DNA of 64,000 nucleotides from Oscillatoria nigro-viridis PCC 7112. Its GTDB lineage: Bacteria > Cyanobacteriota > Cyanobacteriia > Cyanobacteriales > Microcoleaceae. Both the position numbers and the translations under genes were made by a program. This document shows positions 1 to 8,672 of the stretch, one piece after another. Every line of letters begins with the position of its first letter. The stretch's first letter is position 1. Below the pieces are notes generated by a model, which made no database searches, was not told where the DNA came from, and worked only from the letters and a program-made list of their open reading frames with translations. Location of the stretch: the NCBI RefSeq assembly GCF_000317475.1, contig NC_019729.1, forward strand, positions 2,060,501 to 2,124,500, given 5' to 3'.

Positions 1-3000
1 CCCGCACTTCCCGCAGCAGCATCAACTAATATTCAAAAGTCTCAAGCCTTTATTTTATCGCAACAAGTTCGCGGTTGGTTTGAAACATTAAGTTATAAGT
101 TTGAGAAATATGAAATCTGGGGAGATAACTATTTTGAATGGATTATCAATGTCCCGGTTAGACGCAATCGGTACGATCGCATTTTAGTGCGCGGAATTGC
201 CGGAGAAGCGGGACTCAGAGACATCTTAGCCTTGCGCGAGTCGGTGGAAAAACAGCGCACCGATGAAGGATGGTTAGTCACCGCCCGCCGGATCAGTCGC
301 GCCGCGCGGGATGAAGTTGAAAAAGATGAAAATAGCGATCTAGCTTGCTTTACTTTCGATGAATTGCTCGACCAAGATGCCGATTTTACCGCTTATCTGG
401 ATTGGCTGGAAACTGCAATCAAAAAGCGGGGAATTGATACTAAATACGTACCGCTAGCTTGTACGAAAGACGAAATCGACCCAGATACTCAGTGCAAAAT
501 AGGCGTCAGTCATTATGACGGGCGAGATGGCTGGATCGAAGGTTATATTGACCTGTGGTTGAATGACCCAGTAAAAGAACATATTTCAGTTTTAGGAGAA
601 TTTGGAACCGGGAAAACTTGGTTTGCGATGCACTATGCTTGGATGGCGCTGCAACGCTACCGAGATGCTCAAAAGCGCGGCTTAGAACGTCCGCGTTTGC
701 CGTTAGTAATTCCTTTGCGGGATTACGCCAAAGCAGTTAGTGTCGAGTCGCTATTTTCCGAGTTTTTCTTTCGGAAGCACGAGATACCTTTGGCGGGTTA
801 TTCGGCCTTTGAACAACTGAATCGCATGGGTAAATTTCTGCTGATTTTCGACGGTTTTGATGAAATGGCCGCCAAGTGCGATCGGCAGGAAATGATTAAC
901 AACTTTTGGGAATTAGCAAAAACCGTCGTTCCCGGCGCAAAAGTCATCCTCACTTGCCGTACCGAACACTTTCCCGAAGCCAAGGAAGGACGGGCATTGT
1001 TAAATGCCGAACTGCAAGCATCAACAACTATTTTAACAGGCGAAACTCCTCAATTTGAAGTATTAGAATTAGAGAAATTTAACGACGAGCAAATTGGGCA
1101 AGCGCTGTCATTTCAAACAGAAGCGGCGACAGTGGAAAAAGTGATGGGAAACCCGCAACTATTGGATTTAGCGCGTCGCCCGGTGATGACCGAGTTAATT
1201 TTGGAAGCATTGCCCGATATTGAAGCAGGAAAACCAGTGGATATGTCGCGGATTTATTTGTATGCGGTGCGGCGGAAGATAGAGAGAGATATCAAAGCAG
1301 AACGTACTTTTACTTCTGTAGCAGATAAGCTTTATTTCTTGTGCGAGTTATCGTGGGAAATGCTGTCTACAGACCAAATGAGCCTCAATTATCGCGGTTT
1401 TCCCGATCGCATCCGCAGCTTGTTTGGTTCCGTCGTGCAAGAGGAAAAAGACTTAGACCACTGGCATTATGACATGATGGGTCAAACGATGCTGATTCGC
1501 AATGCAGATGGCGATTATGCTCCGGCGCACCGTTCGTTATTAGAGTTTTTTGTCGCTTATAAATTTGCAGCGGAATTGGGAGTTTTGGCTGCAGATTTTA
1601 CCGAATTAGTTGCGCCGGAACAGTCTTGTGTCAACCCTGATGCAGCACCTCAAGAATATACTTGGTCTAATTATTGTCGGCTTCAGGCCCAGAAGAGAAA
1701 TAAGGGTGAACTTATCGCAGCTTTGAAGGGATTTGCTGCTGAAGATTTAGGGCAACTTCGCCACAGTTTCGGACAAGCGCCGCTGACGAAAGCAGTCATG
1801 GATTTGTTGTTACCGATGGTTTCTGAAACTGGCGTTTTGCCTCTTCTAGAAATTCTGGCAGCAACGCGAGGTAAAACTGAAAGCGAAGTAGGCTACGTGG
1901 GAGGGAATGCGGCGACGCTGTTAGTAAAAAAGGACAATGCTGCTTTAGAAGGAAAAGACCTTTCTCATACCATCATTAAAGGTGGTGATTTTACAAAGGC
2001 TAGCCTGCGGCGCGTCAATTTGACTGAGACAAATTTATCAGAATCTGTTTTTGCTAAAGCGTTTAGTACAGTTAATTCTGTCTCATTTAGTCCCGATGGC
2101 AAACTGTTTTCTACAGGTGGTAGAGATGGTGTTGTTCGTTTGTGGGATGCAGTAAGTGCCAAAGAAATTTTAACTTGTCAGGCAGGTAAAAATTCAGTGC
2201 ATTCAGTTGCTTTCAGTTCGGATGGTGAAAGGCTTGCCAGTGACAGTGTTGACAATAATATCCAGCTTTGGGATAGTCATACAGGAGAATGTTTGCGGAC
2301 TTTCACCGGACATGAAAACTCAGTGCGTTCAGTTGCCTTTAGTCCCGATGGTGAATGGCTTGCTAGTGGCAGTTATGACAAGACTATCAAGCTTTGGAAT
2401 AGCCATACAGGAGAGTGTTTGCGGACTTTAAAAGGACATAAAAATTCTATAAGTTCAGTTACCTTTAGTCCCGACGGTGAATGGCTTGCCAGTGGCAGTT
2501 TTGATAATACTATCAAGCTTTGGGATAAGCATACTGGAGAATGCTTGCCGACTTTTACCGGACATGAAAATTCGATTCTTTCAGTGGCTTTTAGTCCCGA
2601 TGGTGAATGGCTTGCTAGTGGCAGTTATGACAAGACTATCAAGCTTTGGAATAGCCATACCGGAGAGTGTTTGCGAACTTTCACCGGACATGAAAATAGC
2701 GTGTGTTCAGTTGCCTTTAGTCCCGATGGTGAATGGCTAGTCAGTGGCAGTTTTGATAATAATATCAAGCTTTGGGATAGGCATACTGGAGAGTGTTTGC
2801 GGACTTTCACCGGACATGAATATTCGCTTCTTTCAGTCGCCTTTAGTCCCGACGGTCAATGCCTGATTAGTGCCAGCCATGATAATAGAATTAAGCTTTG
2901 GAATAGCCATACCGGAGAATGTTTTCGGACTTTGACCGGATATGAAAACGCGGTTATTTCAGTCGTATTTAGTCCAGACGGTCAATGGTTTGCCAGTGGT

Positions 3001-3915
3001 AGTAGTGATAATAGTATTAAAATCTGGGATAGCACTACTAGAAAGTGTATAAAGACTTTCAAAGGACATGAAAATAAAGTGCGTTCAGTCGCATTTAGTC
3101 CCGATGGTGAATGGCTTGTCAGTGGCAGTTTGGACAACAAAGTTAAACTTTGGAATAGCCATACAGGAAAGTGTATGAAGACTTTTATAGGACATGAAAG
3201 TTGGATTTATTCAGTCGCATTTAGTCCTAACAGTAAATGGCTAGTCAGTGGTAGTTATGACAATACTATCAAGTTTTGGAATAACCATACCGGAGAGTGT
3301 TTGCGGACTCTCATGGGCCATGAAGATAGAGTGCGTTCAGTGGCTTTCAGTCCCGATGGTGAATGGCTAGTCAGTGGCAGTAGTGACAATACTATCAAGC
3401 TTTGGAATAGTCATAGCGGAGAGTGTTTGCGGACTTTCACCGGACACAATAATTGGGTGAATTCAGTCACTTTTAGTTTTGATGGTGAATTGATTGCAAG
3501 CGGCAGTGATGACTACACTATCAAGCTTTGGAATAGCCATAGCGGAGAATGTTTGCGGACTTTCATCGGACATAACAATTCGATTTACTCAGTCGCATTC
3601 AGTCCCGAAAATCAACAGTTTGCAAGTGGCAGTGATGACAACACTATCAAGCTTTGGGATGGCAATACTGGAGAGTGTTTGCGGACTTTAACCGGACATG
3701 AAAACGCCGTTATTTCAGTCGTATTCAGTCCCAGCGGTGAATGGCTTGCCAGTGGCAGTGGTGACAACACGATTAAACTCTGGAATGTCAATAAAGGAGA
3801 GTGCATAAAGACTCTCACAGACGGACTTTATGAAAATATGAATATTGCTGGAGTTACGGGTTTAACGGAAGTTGAAAAAGCCACGCTCAAAGCTTTAGGG
3901 GCTGTGGAAAATTAA
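1..3915 (+). CDS. Mrr-like/NACHT/WD40-repeat STAND NTPase (5' end outside the window)
   Basis: The frame is open from base 1 with no stop, so the gene begins upstream; a GTG at 187 is only an internal codon. Domains in order: an N-terminal stretch (about 1-390) whose end ([12 protein letters not shown], then CFTFDELL) looks like the C-terminal half of Mrr-type restriction folds; a NACHT NTPase with Walker A GEFGTGKT (595-618) and Walker [10 protein letters not shown] (about 838-866); a short pentapeptide-like stretch (about 1950-2050); then 14 WD40 blades of 42 residues (about 2068-3800), enough for two seven-bladed propellers. Blades are almost identical in protein and DNA. STAND proteins of this layout are thought to be sensor-effector switches, and related ones act against phage. 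That role is inferred here. The catalytic residues of the nuclease-like part cannot be judged without the missing 5' end. Confidence 0.9.
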   Translation, partial: PALPAAASTNIQKSQAFILSQQVRGWFETLSYKFEKYEIWGDNYFEWIINVPVRRNRYDRILVRGIAGEAGLRDILALRESVEKQRTDEGWLVTARRISRAARDEVEKDENSDLACFTFDELLDQDADFTAYLDWLETAIKKRGIDTKYVPLACTKDEIDPDTQCKIGVSHYDGRDGWIEGYIDLWLNDPVKEHISVLGEFGTGKTWFAMHYAWMALQRYRDAQKRGLERPRLPLVIPLRDYAKAVSVESLFSEFFFRKHEIPLAGYSAFEQLNRMGKFLLIFDGFDEMAAKCDRQEMINNFWELAKTVVPGAKVILTCRTEHFPEAKEGRALLNAELQASTTILTGETPQFEVLELEKFNDEQIGQALSFQTEAATVEKVMGNPQLLDLARRPVMTELILEALPDIEAGKPVDMSRIYLYAVRRKIERDIKAERTFTSVADKLYFLCELSWEMLSTDQMSLNYRGFPDRIRSLFGSVVQEEKDLDHWHYDMMGQTMLIRNADGDYAPAHRSLLEFFVAYKFAAELGVLAADFTELVAPEQSCVNPDAAPQEYTWSNYCRLQAQKRNKGELIAALKGFAAEDLGQLRHSFGQAPLTKAVMDLLLPMVSETGVLPLLEILAATRGKTESEVGYVGGNAATLLVKKDNAALEGKDLSHTIIKGGDFTKASLRRVNLTETNLSESVFAKAFSTVNSVSFSPDGKLFSTGGRDGVVRLWDAVSAKEILTCQAGKNSVHSVAFSSDGERLASDSVDNNIQLWDSHTGECLRTFTGHENSVRSVAFSPDGEWLASGSYDKTIKLWNSHTGECLRTLKGHKNSISSVTFSPDGEWLASGSFDNTIKLWDKHTGECLPTFTGHENSILSVAFSPDGEWLASGSYDKTIKLWNSHTGECLRTFTGHENSVCSVAFSPDGEWLVSGSFDNNIKLWDRHTGECLRTFTGHEYSLLSVAFSPDGQCLISASHDNRIKLWNSHTGECFRTLTGYENAVISVVFSPDGQWFASGSSDNSIKIWDSTTRKCIKTFKGHENKVRSVAFSPDGEWLVSGSLDNKVKLWNSHTGKCMKTFIGHESWIYSVAFSPNSKWLVSGSYDNTIKFWNNHTGECLRTLMGHEDRVRSVAFSPDGEWLVSGSSDNTIKLWNSHSGECLRTFTGHNNWVNSVTFSFDGELIASGSDDYTIKLWNSHSGECLRTFIGHNNSIYSVAFSPENQQFASGSDDNTIKLWDGNTGECLRTLTGHENAVISVVFSPSGEWLASGSGDNTIKLWNVNKGECIKTLTDGLYENMNIAGVTGLTEVEKATLKALGAVEN

Positions 3916-3934
3916 TCACCGCAAAGGAGGAACT

Positions 3935-4147
3935 ATGCAGTCAGCAATACGGATTACCACCAAAGTTATTGCAGGAAATAAACTCGAAATTCAAGTGCCT
4001 CCTGGTTCTATGGGCGAAGAGGTTGAAGTTTTTGTGATTATACCAGAAAAGCCTCCGGGGCGGCGTAAAGTGTTGGAATTGCTTACAGAAATCCGCAGCC
4101 GTCATGTTTCCAGAACTGTTGAAGAAATTGACCGGGAACTAGAATAA
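3935..4147 (+). CDS. orphan type II antitoxin-like protein, truncated by an in-frame stop
   Basis: Small 70-residue protein with a strong ribosome site (AAAGGAGG) 19 bp after the NACHT gene. It resembles short cyanobacterial antitoxins (start MQSAIRITTKV, middle GSMGEEVEVFV, end RSRHVSRTVEEIDRELE) that normally precede a PIN toxin. After the TAA at 4145-4147 the same frame continues as ERNSWDN and stops at 4169-4171. That continuation matches the usual tail of this family as I remember it, so a CAA-to-TAA change probably shortened the protein by eight residues. No PIN toxin follows directly; the next gene is a different antitoxin. The family call is from memory. Confidence 0.65.
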   Translation: MQSAIRITTKVIAGNKLEIQVPPGSMGEEVEVFVIIPEKPPGRRKVLELLTEIRSRHVSRTVEEIDRELE

Positions 4148-4255
4148 GAAAGAAACTCATGGGACAACTAAACCTACCATCCTCTGCTACAATTTAATTG
4201 GCTCAAGTGGAGATTCAATTTAAAGTATAAGTTAAATCACTCTGGAGGAAAAACA

Positions 4256-4486
4256 ATGAATACTGCTAAATTATCGCTAGCTGATGACTATCAGACAGTC
4301 ATATTACCCAAAGAATTCCATTTTGCAGGAAATGAAGTGTACGTCAAAAAAATAGGAGATGCTCTTGTCCTGATCTCGAAAGAAAATCCTTGGACAACTT
4401 TTTTTGATAGTTTGAATATGTTCTCGGACGACTTTATGCTAGTTAGGGAGCAGCTTCCTGTGGAGAGTAGAGAGGATTTTGAATGA
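4256..4486 (+). CDS. VapB-type antitoxin (AbrB-like)
   Basis: 76-residue protein beginning MNTAKLSLADDYQTVILPKE, the swapped-hairpin AbrB/MazE-like DNA-binding pattern of VapB antitoxins, with a C-terminal tail that would bind the toxin. The ribosome site CTGGAGG lies 7-8 bp upstream. Its stop overlaps the start of the PIN toxin gene (ATGA), the classic translationally coupled toxin-antitoxin layout. VapB proteins neutralise the cognate VapC RNase and usually repress their own promoter. Position 12 is DYQ rather than the commoner GxSQ-type turn, a small divergence. Confidence 0.8.
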   Translation: MNTAKLSLADDYQTVILPKEFHFAGNEVYVKKIGDALVLISKENPWTTFFDSLNMFSDDFMLVREQLPVESREDFE

Positions 4487-4884
4487 GATTTTTACTGGAT
4501 ACTAACATCTGCATCTACATCATCAAGCAAAAACCCCAAAAAGTTTTCGAGAAATTCCAAACAGTTGAAATTTTTGATATCGGTATTTCATCTGTTACTA
4601 TTGCTGAACTTGAGTATGGCGTTTACAAGAGTCAGCGTCAAGAGCAAAATCGGGCAGCACTTACTCAGTTTTTAATAACTTTACCAATAGTTGCTTTTGA
4701 TGAAAGATGCACGCAAACTTATGGACAAATTAGAGCAGGATTAGAACGTCAAGGTATTGTCGCGGGTGCAATGGATTTGCTGATAGCTTCCCAAGCAATC
4801 AGTTTGGGGCTGACACTGGTGACGAATAATGTGAGAGAATTGTCCCGTATCCCAGGATTAACCTTAGAAAATTGGGTTGATTAG
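4483..4884 (+). CDS. VapC-type PIN-domain toxin RNase
   Basis: 133-residue PIN-domain protein with the expected acidic residues: the first aspartate in FLLDTN near the start, a glutamate in TIAELEYG, and a late aspartate in GAMDLLIAS, followed by VTNNVRE. VapC toxins are Mg-dependent RNases that cut tRNA or rRNA when the labile VapB is lost. It overlaps vapB by 4 bp and was probably transcribed with it. Length and all four acidic positions look intact, so it should be active. Confidence 0.85.
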   Translation: MRFLLDTNICIYIIKQKPQKVFEKFQTVEIFDIGISSVTIAELEYGVYKSQRQEQNRAALTQFLITLPIVAFDERCTQTYGQIRAGLERQGIVAGAMDLLIASQAISLGLTLVTNNVRELSRIPGLTLENWVD

Positions 4885-5040
4885 CGATCGCATTTTCCGT
4901 TGTGGCGCCAACCCCCGTAGGGGCGAAGCATTCGCGCGACACTCTAATAGAAAAAACCAGAATTAAACTATCCCAATGCTTCGCCCAAACCCCACAAATA
5001 AACTTCGTGAACCGAAGCTATCCCGAACAGGACTTACCCA

Positions 5041-5117
5041 CGGGTGGTCAGAAACCGGGTTTTTACGAGAATACTTCGTTGAGGCCAGCAGACACGGCCA
5101 AAAACCCGGTTTCTAAC
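5041..5117. repeat. inverted copy of the AAACCGGGTTT dispersed repeat
   Basis: GAAACCGGGTTTTT near 5049 faces AAAACCCGGTTTC near 5103-5115, an inverted pair about 50 bp apart between vapC and the ABC exporter stop. Related copies occur at about 40700-40770 (intergenic, 5' of psbA), 53722 and 53946. An open frame crossing this stretch has no coding features. Confidence 0.6.
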
Positions 5118-5121
5118 GTAC

Positions 5122-6849
5122 CTACTGACTAAACTGTTGAGCGTAGTAGCCTGCGTAGCGATCGCCCTTTTCGAGCAACTCCTCGTGCGTCCCAGATTCC
5201 ACAATTCTGCCTTTTTCCAACACTAAAATGCGATCGGCTCTCCGCACAGTAGCCAACCGGTGAGCGATAATAAACACCGTGCGATCGCGCATCAATCTTT
5301 CCAGCGCTTCTTGCACTAAACCTTCGGATTCCGAATCCAGCGCCGATGTCGCTTCATCCAAAATCAATATTCTCGGATCGAGCAAAACTGCACGGGCGAT
5401 CGCAATTCTTTGTTTCTGTCCACCAGATAAATTTACACCCCTTTCTCCTACCCAAGTTTGATAGCCGTCGGGAAACTCACTAATAAATTGATGAGCGTTA
5501 GCAATCTCCGCAGCTTTTTGCACATCTTTCAGTTCATAATAAGATTGACCGAAAGCGATATTTTGAGCAATTGTACCCGAAAATAAAATCGTTTCTTGCG
5601 GTACAATTCCGATTTGCCTCCGCAGAGTATTTAAGGTGACATCTTGAATATCAATACCGTCAATTAAAATCTGTCCCGCTTGCGGATCGTAAAATCTGGG
5701 TAACAAGTTTACTAACGTAGTTTTCCCCGCACCGGATGCGCCTACAAGGGCAATCATTTCTCCGGGAAGCACCAACAAACTCATGTTTTGCAGAACGGGT
5801 GTCTCTGAGTTATAGGCAAAATTAATATTGCGGTATTCGACTTTGCCGGTAACGTGGGGAAGTTCAATTGCCCCCCGTTTTTCAACTACTGTGGGTTCAA
5901 TTGCTAATAATTCAAAAATGCGATCGCTCGAAGCTTCTCCCTGCTTAAAGTCCCCGTAATTAGCAGTTGTAATGGCGATCGGGTCAATTAAAAGTGCCAC
6001 CCCTGCGATATAACTGATAAATTGAGTACCTGTGAGATTTCCTCGAGCAATTTGCCAACCTCCGAGGAAAAAAAGCAAAATCACGCTCATCGCTTCCAAA
6101 AAGCCAACTACAACGAACTGAAGTGCTTTTACTCTTTCTGACAAATACTTAGCGCGGCGGTTTTGTTCTGCTTCTTCTGCAAAGCGGGCAATTTCGTAGT
6201 CTTCAGCCACAAATGCTTTGATTAAACGAATGCCGCTGAATACTTCTGTCAGCAAAGCGGATAAATCAGAGATGCGATTTTGACTTTGGCGCGAGTAACT
6301 CAGCAGTCTCTCGCCAAACCAACCAATTAAGATAGCCATCAGCGGTGCAATAATTAATGCACCCAAAGTTAATTGCCAGTTGAGATAAATCATATATCCC
6401 ATGACGGCAATTAGCTGCAAAACACAAGGGATAAACTGATGAAAAAATTTATTTACGACTTCGCCAATGCGGTCAATATCTTCGGTGAGGCGGTAGGATA
6501 AGTCTCCGGTTTTGGCAGTTTCAAAGTATCCGAGATTGAGTTTTTGCAGGTGGGAGTAGACTTTTTTCCGGAGTTCTAAAGCAATAGTCAAAGCTGCTTT
6601 TGCCATCAGCGTATCTTGACCGTACTGGGCCGTACCGCGAAGTAGAAATATAATGGCGCTGAGTGCAGCAATTTGAGCGAATCCTTGTAAATCTCCTTTA
6701 CCTATAAATTTGGCTGTTTCGCCAACCAGCCACGCTATAATCGGCCAAAATACGGTAAATACTACGGTACAAGCTAATGCTTTACCGATGGTGTGTTTTT
6801 GGGGACGGAGGTAGGGTAAGATTTGCCAGTATGTCGATCGAGTTTTCAA
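5122..6849 (-). CDS. ABC exporter, fused membrane and ATPase domains (MsbA/multidrug type)
   Basis: Half-transporter of about 575 residues: an N-terminal six-helix exporter domain (first helix around ALACTVVFTVFW) followed by an ATPase domain with Walker A VGASGAGKTT, signature LSGGQKQRIA, Walker B ILILDEATSALD and the switch histidine in IAHRLAT. It would act as a homodimer in the cytoplasmic membrane exporting lipid or hydrophobic compounds. No ATG fits: TTG at 6849 (giving KTRSTYWQILPYL) with GAGGG upstream is preferred. TTG at 6903 would add 18 residues that run back towards a repeat and look non-native. Substrate is unknown. Confidence 0.88.
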   Translation of the reverse strand: MKTRSTYWQILPYLRPQKHTIGKALACTVVFTVFWPIIAWLVGETAKFIGKGDLQGFAQIAALSAIIFLLRGTAQYGQDTLMAKAALTIALELRKKVYSHLQKLNLGYFETAKTGDLSYRLTEDIDRIGEVVNKFFHQFIPCVLQLIAVMGYMIYLNWQLTLGALIIAPLMAILIGWFGERLLSYSRQSQNRISDLSALLTEVFSGIRLIKAFVAEDYEIARFAEEAEQNRRAKYLSERVKALQFVVVGFLEAMSVILLFFLGGWQIARGNLTGTQFISYIAGVALLIDPIAITTANYGDFKQGEASSDRIFELLAIEPTVVEKRGAIELPHVTGKVEYRNINFAYNSETPVLQNMSLLVLPGEMIALVGASGAGKTTLVNLLPRFYDPQAGQILIDGIDIQDVTLNTLRRQIGIVPQETILFSGTIAQNIAFGQSYYELKDVQKAAEIANAHQFISEFPDGYQTWVGERGVNLSGGQKQRIAIARAVLLDPRILILDEATSALDSESEGLVQEALERLMRDRTVFIIAHRLATVRRADRILVLEKGRIVESGTHEELLEKGDRYAGYYAQQFSQ

Positions 6850-6903
6850 GATATTTTGCCCTCGCAAATTCTGTTTTTGGGGATCTGTGCAAGAATATTC
6901 CAA

Positions 6904-6995
6904 CTTCGATCCCCCCTAACCCCCTTTAGTAAGGGTGGCACAAGATTATGATTATTCAAAGTTCCCCTTAAAAAGGGGGATGCGAGGGGGATCTC
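6904..6995. repeat. palindromic C-run/G-run dispersed repeat (intergenic copy)
   Basis: Runs of CCCCCCTAACCCCCTTT and AAAAAGGGGGATGCGAGGGGG form an imperfect inverted pair upstream of the ABC exporter. The same kind of CCCCCTT/AAGGGGG palindrome is found inside the coding regions of lnt, aroE and the methyltransferase at 60240, and between genes near 62540-62645. Confidence 0.6.
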
Positions 6996-7130
6996 TGCGT
7001 AAGTCATAGAGATATCTGAGCCTGAATATGATATCAGCGATCGGACAAATCTCAACAATCATTCTTCACCGAAAGCATCCGGGAGATAAAGCCCCCGGAT
7101 TCATCCGTGGGGTTAATTGTCCAATTCTTC

Positions 7131-7163
7131 AATCTAAAATCTAAAATCTAAAATCTAAAATCA
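7131..7163. repeat. heptanucleotide short tandem repeat (AAAATCT)n
   Basis: About four units of CTAAAAT/AAAATCT abut the stop codon of the secreted protein gene. The same heptamer recurs near 37720-37760, 44310-44355, 44553-44582, 48435-48460, 48560-48600, 53860 and 62888-62922. Confidence 0.85.
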
Positions 7164-7643
7164 TTCTTGCCCGTCTGCATGAGTCGCTAGTACCTGATCC
7201 CCCGTGACCACTTCGCCCCGAAAAGTGGCTGACTGTCCGGGTGCAAGAGTAACTGGTTCAGCGTAGATAAATCCGTTGTCAATTAAATTGCCTGACTCGT
7301 CCAAAACTTCATAATTGACTTTGACATTCTTGATTGTTTTGCAGCCTTGATTAAGGACTTGACCGCTGAAAAAGTTGCCGTCATAATTTGCCGCCGCAAT
7401 TGACACTTTTGCAGCAATGTTGGAACCGGGAATGCAAGTTTGGGAAGTTCCAGAAGCTGGCTGTTTCTCGCACAACTTGCCCAAGTCTACTGTTTTGCCG
7501 TCGGGGGTTTTCATGTAGCAAAACGGCTCGTCAACTGGTGAGTTTTGAGCCATTGTATTTGTAGAGTCTGTAAGCAAAGGGCGAGCCGATATCGGCGACA
7601 TTAGCAAACTAGATAAAGCTAGTGTTAAAGGTAAAACAATCAT
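7161..7643 (-). CDS. secreted cyanobacterial protein, FxLYD-like
   Basis: 160-residue protein with an N-terminal hydrophobic segment (PLTLALSSLLMSP) ending in a plausible signal-peptidase site near SARP. After it come a cysteine-containing FCYMKTPDG...LC motif common in exported cyanobacterial proteins and a beta-rich C-terminal half with YDGNFFSGQVLN and GFIYAEPVTLAPGQSATF, the pattern of FxLYD domains. It probably sits in the periplasm or outside the cell. Function is unknown. Heptanucleotide AAAATCT repeats end at its stop codon. Confidence 0.65.
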   Translation of the reverse strand: MIVLPLTLALSSLLMSPISARPLLTDSTNTMAQNSPVDEPFCYMKTPDGKTVDLGKLCEKQPASGTSQTCIPGSNIAAKVSIAAANYDGNFFSGQVLNQGCKTIKNVKVNYEVLDESGNLIDNGFIYAEPVTLAPGQSATFRGEVVTGDQVLATHADGQE

Positions 7644-7787
7644 GTTGTTTTTGGGAAGTGTTTGGAATTAATTCTACAATATAAGTCACCTAAAATTTAG
7701 GCTGGCATATCTATATTTAGGACACGCCACCTTCAAGCTGCATTGTGCTATGATAAGACATCAAACTTGAGAAAGTAAAGTAAAGTC

Positions 7788-8543
7788 ATGGTCGTTACTA
7801 AAGATAACCCAGGACAAAAAACGTTAGAACTGATCGTAACTTGGGAGAAGTTGCCCGACGACTTCCAATTAGAAGAAAAACCAGTGGAGAATACAGGTCA
7901 ACCGCTAATTGCTGGAGCACTGCGAGAAATCTTAGAACTGAGAGGATTTATCGGGCCACAAATGCTGATAGCCAGCAATTTTGGCATTTGCGCTACTGTC
8001 AACGGCGAGTTAGTAATCAAAGCACCTGATTGGGTTTATGTACCGTCGGTACTGCCCGCCGAATCGAGAAGAGACCGCAAAAGTTATACCCCAAACTTGG
8101 AAGGAGAAATCCCGACCATTGTGATGGAATTCTTGTCGGAAACAGACGGCGGCGAATATTCTGTAAAACGTACTTTTCCTCCGGGAAAGTGGTTTTTTTA
8201 CGAACAAATTCTGCAAGTACCAACTTACATCATTTTTGACCCAGAAACTGGCTGGCTGGAAGTATATCGCTTGCAAAATGGCAAATACGAATTAGAATTT
8301 CCCGACGCGGAAGGTCGCCACTGGATGGCAGATCTTGGTTTGTATTTAGGAACGTGGCGAGGGGAGAAAGAACAGCGTTCAGGCTATTGGTTGCGCTGGT
8401 GGGATGAAGCAGGAAATCTGCTTTTATGGGGTGTAGAACAGTTAGCAGCAGAACGCCAGCGGGCCGATCGCGAACGTGAACGGGCCGAACGACTGGCTGA
8501 ATATTTGCGCGATCGGGGAATTAACCCGGACGAGATTATTTGA
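7788..8543 (+). CDS. Uma2-family (DUF820) putative endonuclease
   Basis: 251 residues. The central part fits the Uma2/DUF820 PD-(D/E)XK fold: KAPDWVYVPS supplies the conserved aspartate, IPTIVMEFLSETD the second acidic position, and YEQILQVPTYIIFDPETGWLEVYRL the end of the core. The C-terminal 45 residues (ERQRADRERERAERLAEYLRDRGINPDE) form a charged helix or coiled coil typical of the family. These proteins are greatly expanded in filamentous cyanobacteria; nuclease activity is predicted from the fold, not shown. A second member lies at 25383-26123. Confidence 0.82.
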   Translation: MVVTKDNPGQKTLELIVTWEKLPDDFQLEEKPVENTGQPLIAGALREILELRGFIGPQMLIASNFGICATVNGELVIKAPDWVYVPSVLPAESRRDRKSYTPNLEGEIPTIVMEFLSETDGGEYSVKRTFPPGKWFFYEQILQVPTYIIFDPETGWLEVYRLQNGKYELEFPDAEGRHWMADLGLYLGTWRGEKEQRSGYWLRWWDEAGNLLLWGVEQLAAERQRADRERERAERLAEYLRDRGINPDEII

Positions 8544-8559
8544 TAAGTTGTACGCCATA

Positions 8560-8664
8560 AGCTGTTGGGCATCTAAATTGTATTTTCGGGCGGGCTAGAA
8601 GCCCACCCCACAAGAATTAGATGCACGGGCTAGAAGCCCACCCCACAAGAATTAGATGCACGCC
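8560..8664. repeat. AGCTGT/GCATCTAAAT dispersed element with an internal 35-bp tandem duplication
   Basis: Begins AGCTGTTGGGCATCTAAATT. The 35 bp at 8591-8625 (CGGGCTAGAAGCCCACCCCA...) are repeated perfectly at 8626-8660. Relatives are at 14620-14718, 34283-34380 and 34526-34635. Confidence 0.75.
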
Positions 8665-8672
8665 TTACGAGA

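Noticed and set aside
2068..3800. Regular repeats that could be taken for a CRISPR array
   Set aside because: Units are 126 bp, coding and contiguous without unique spacers; they are WD40 blades. No CRISPR array is seen in the window.
2207..3818. Several open frames in other phases over the WD40 repeats
   Set aside because: They are shadows produced by the periodic 126-bp units.
4902..5132. Open frame of 76 residues after vapC
   Set aside because: It crosses the AAACCGGGTTT inverted repeat and shows no protein-like pattern or ribosome site.
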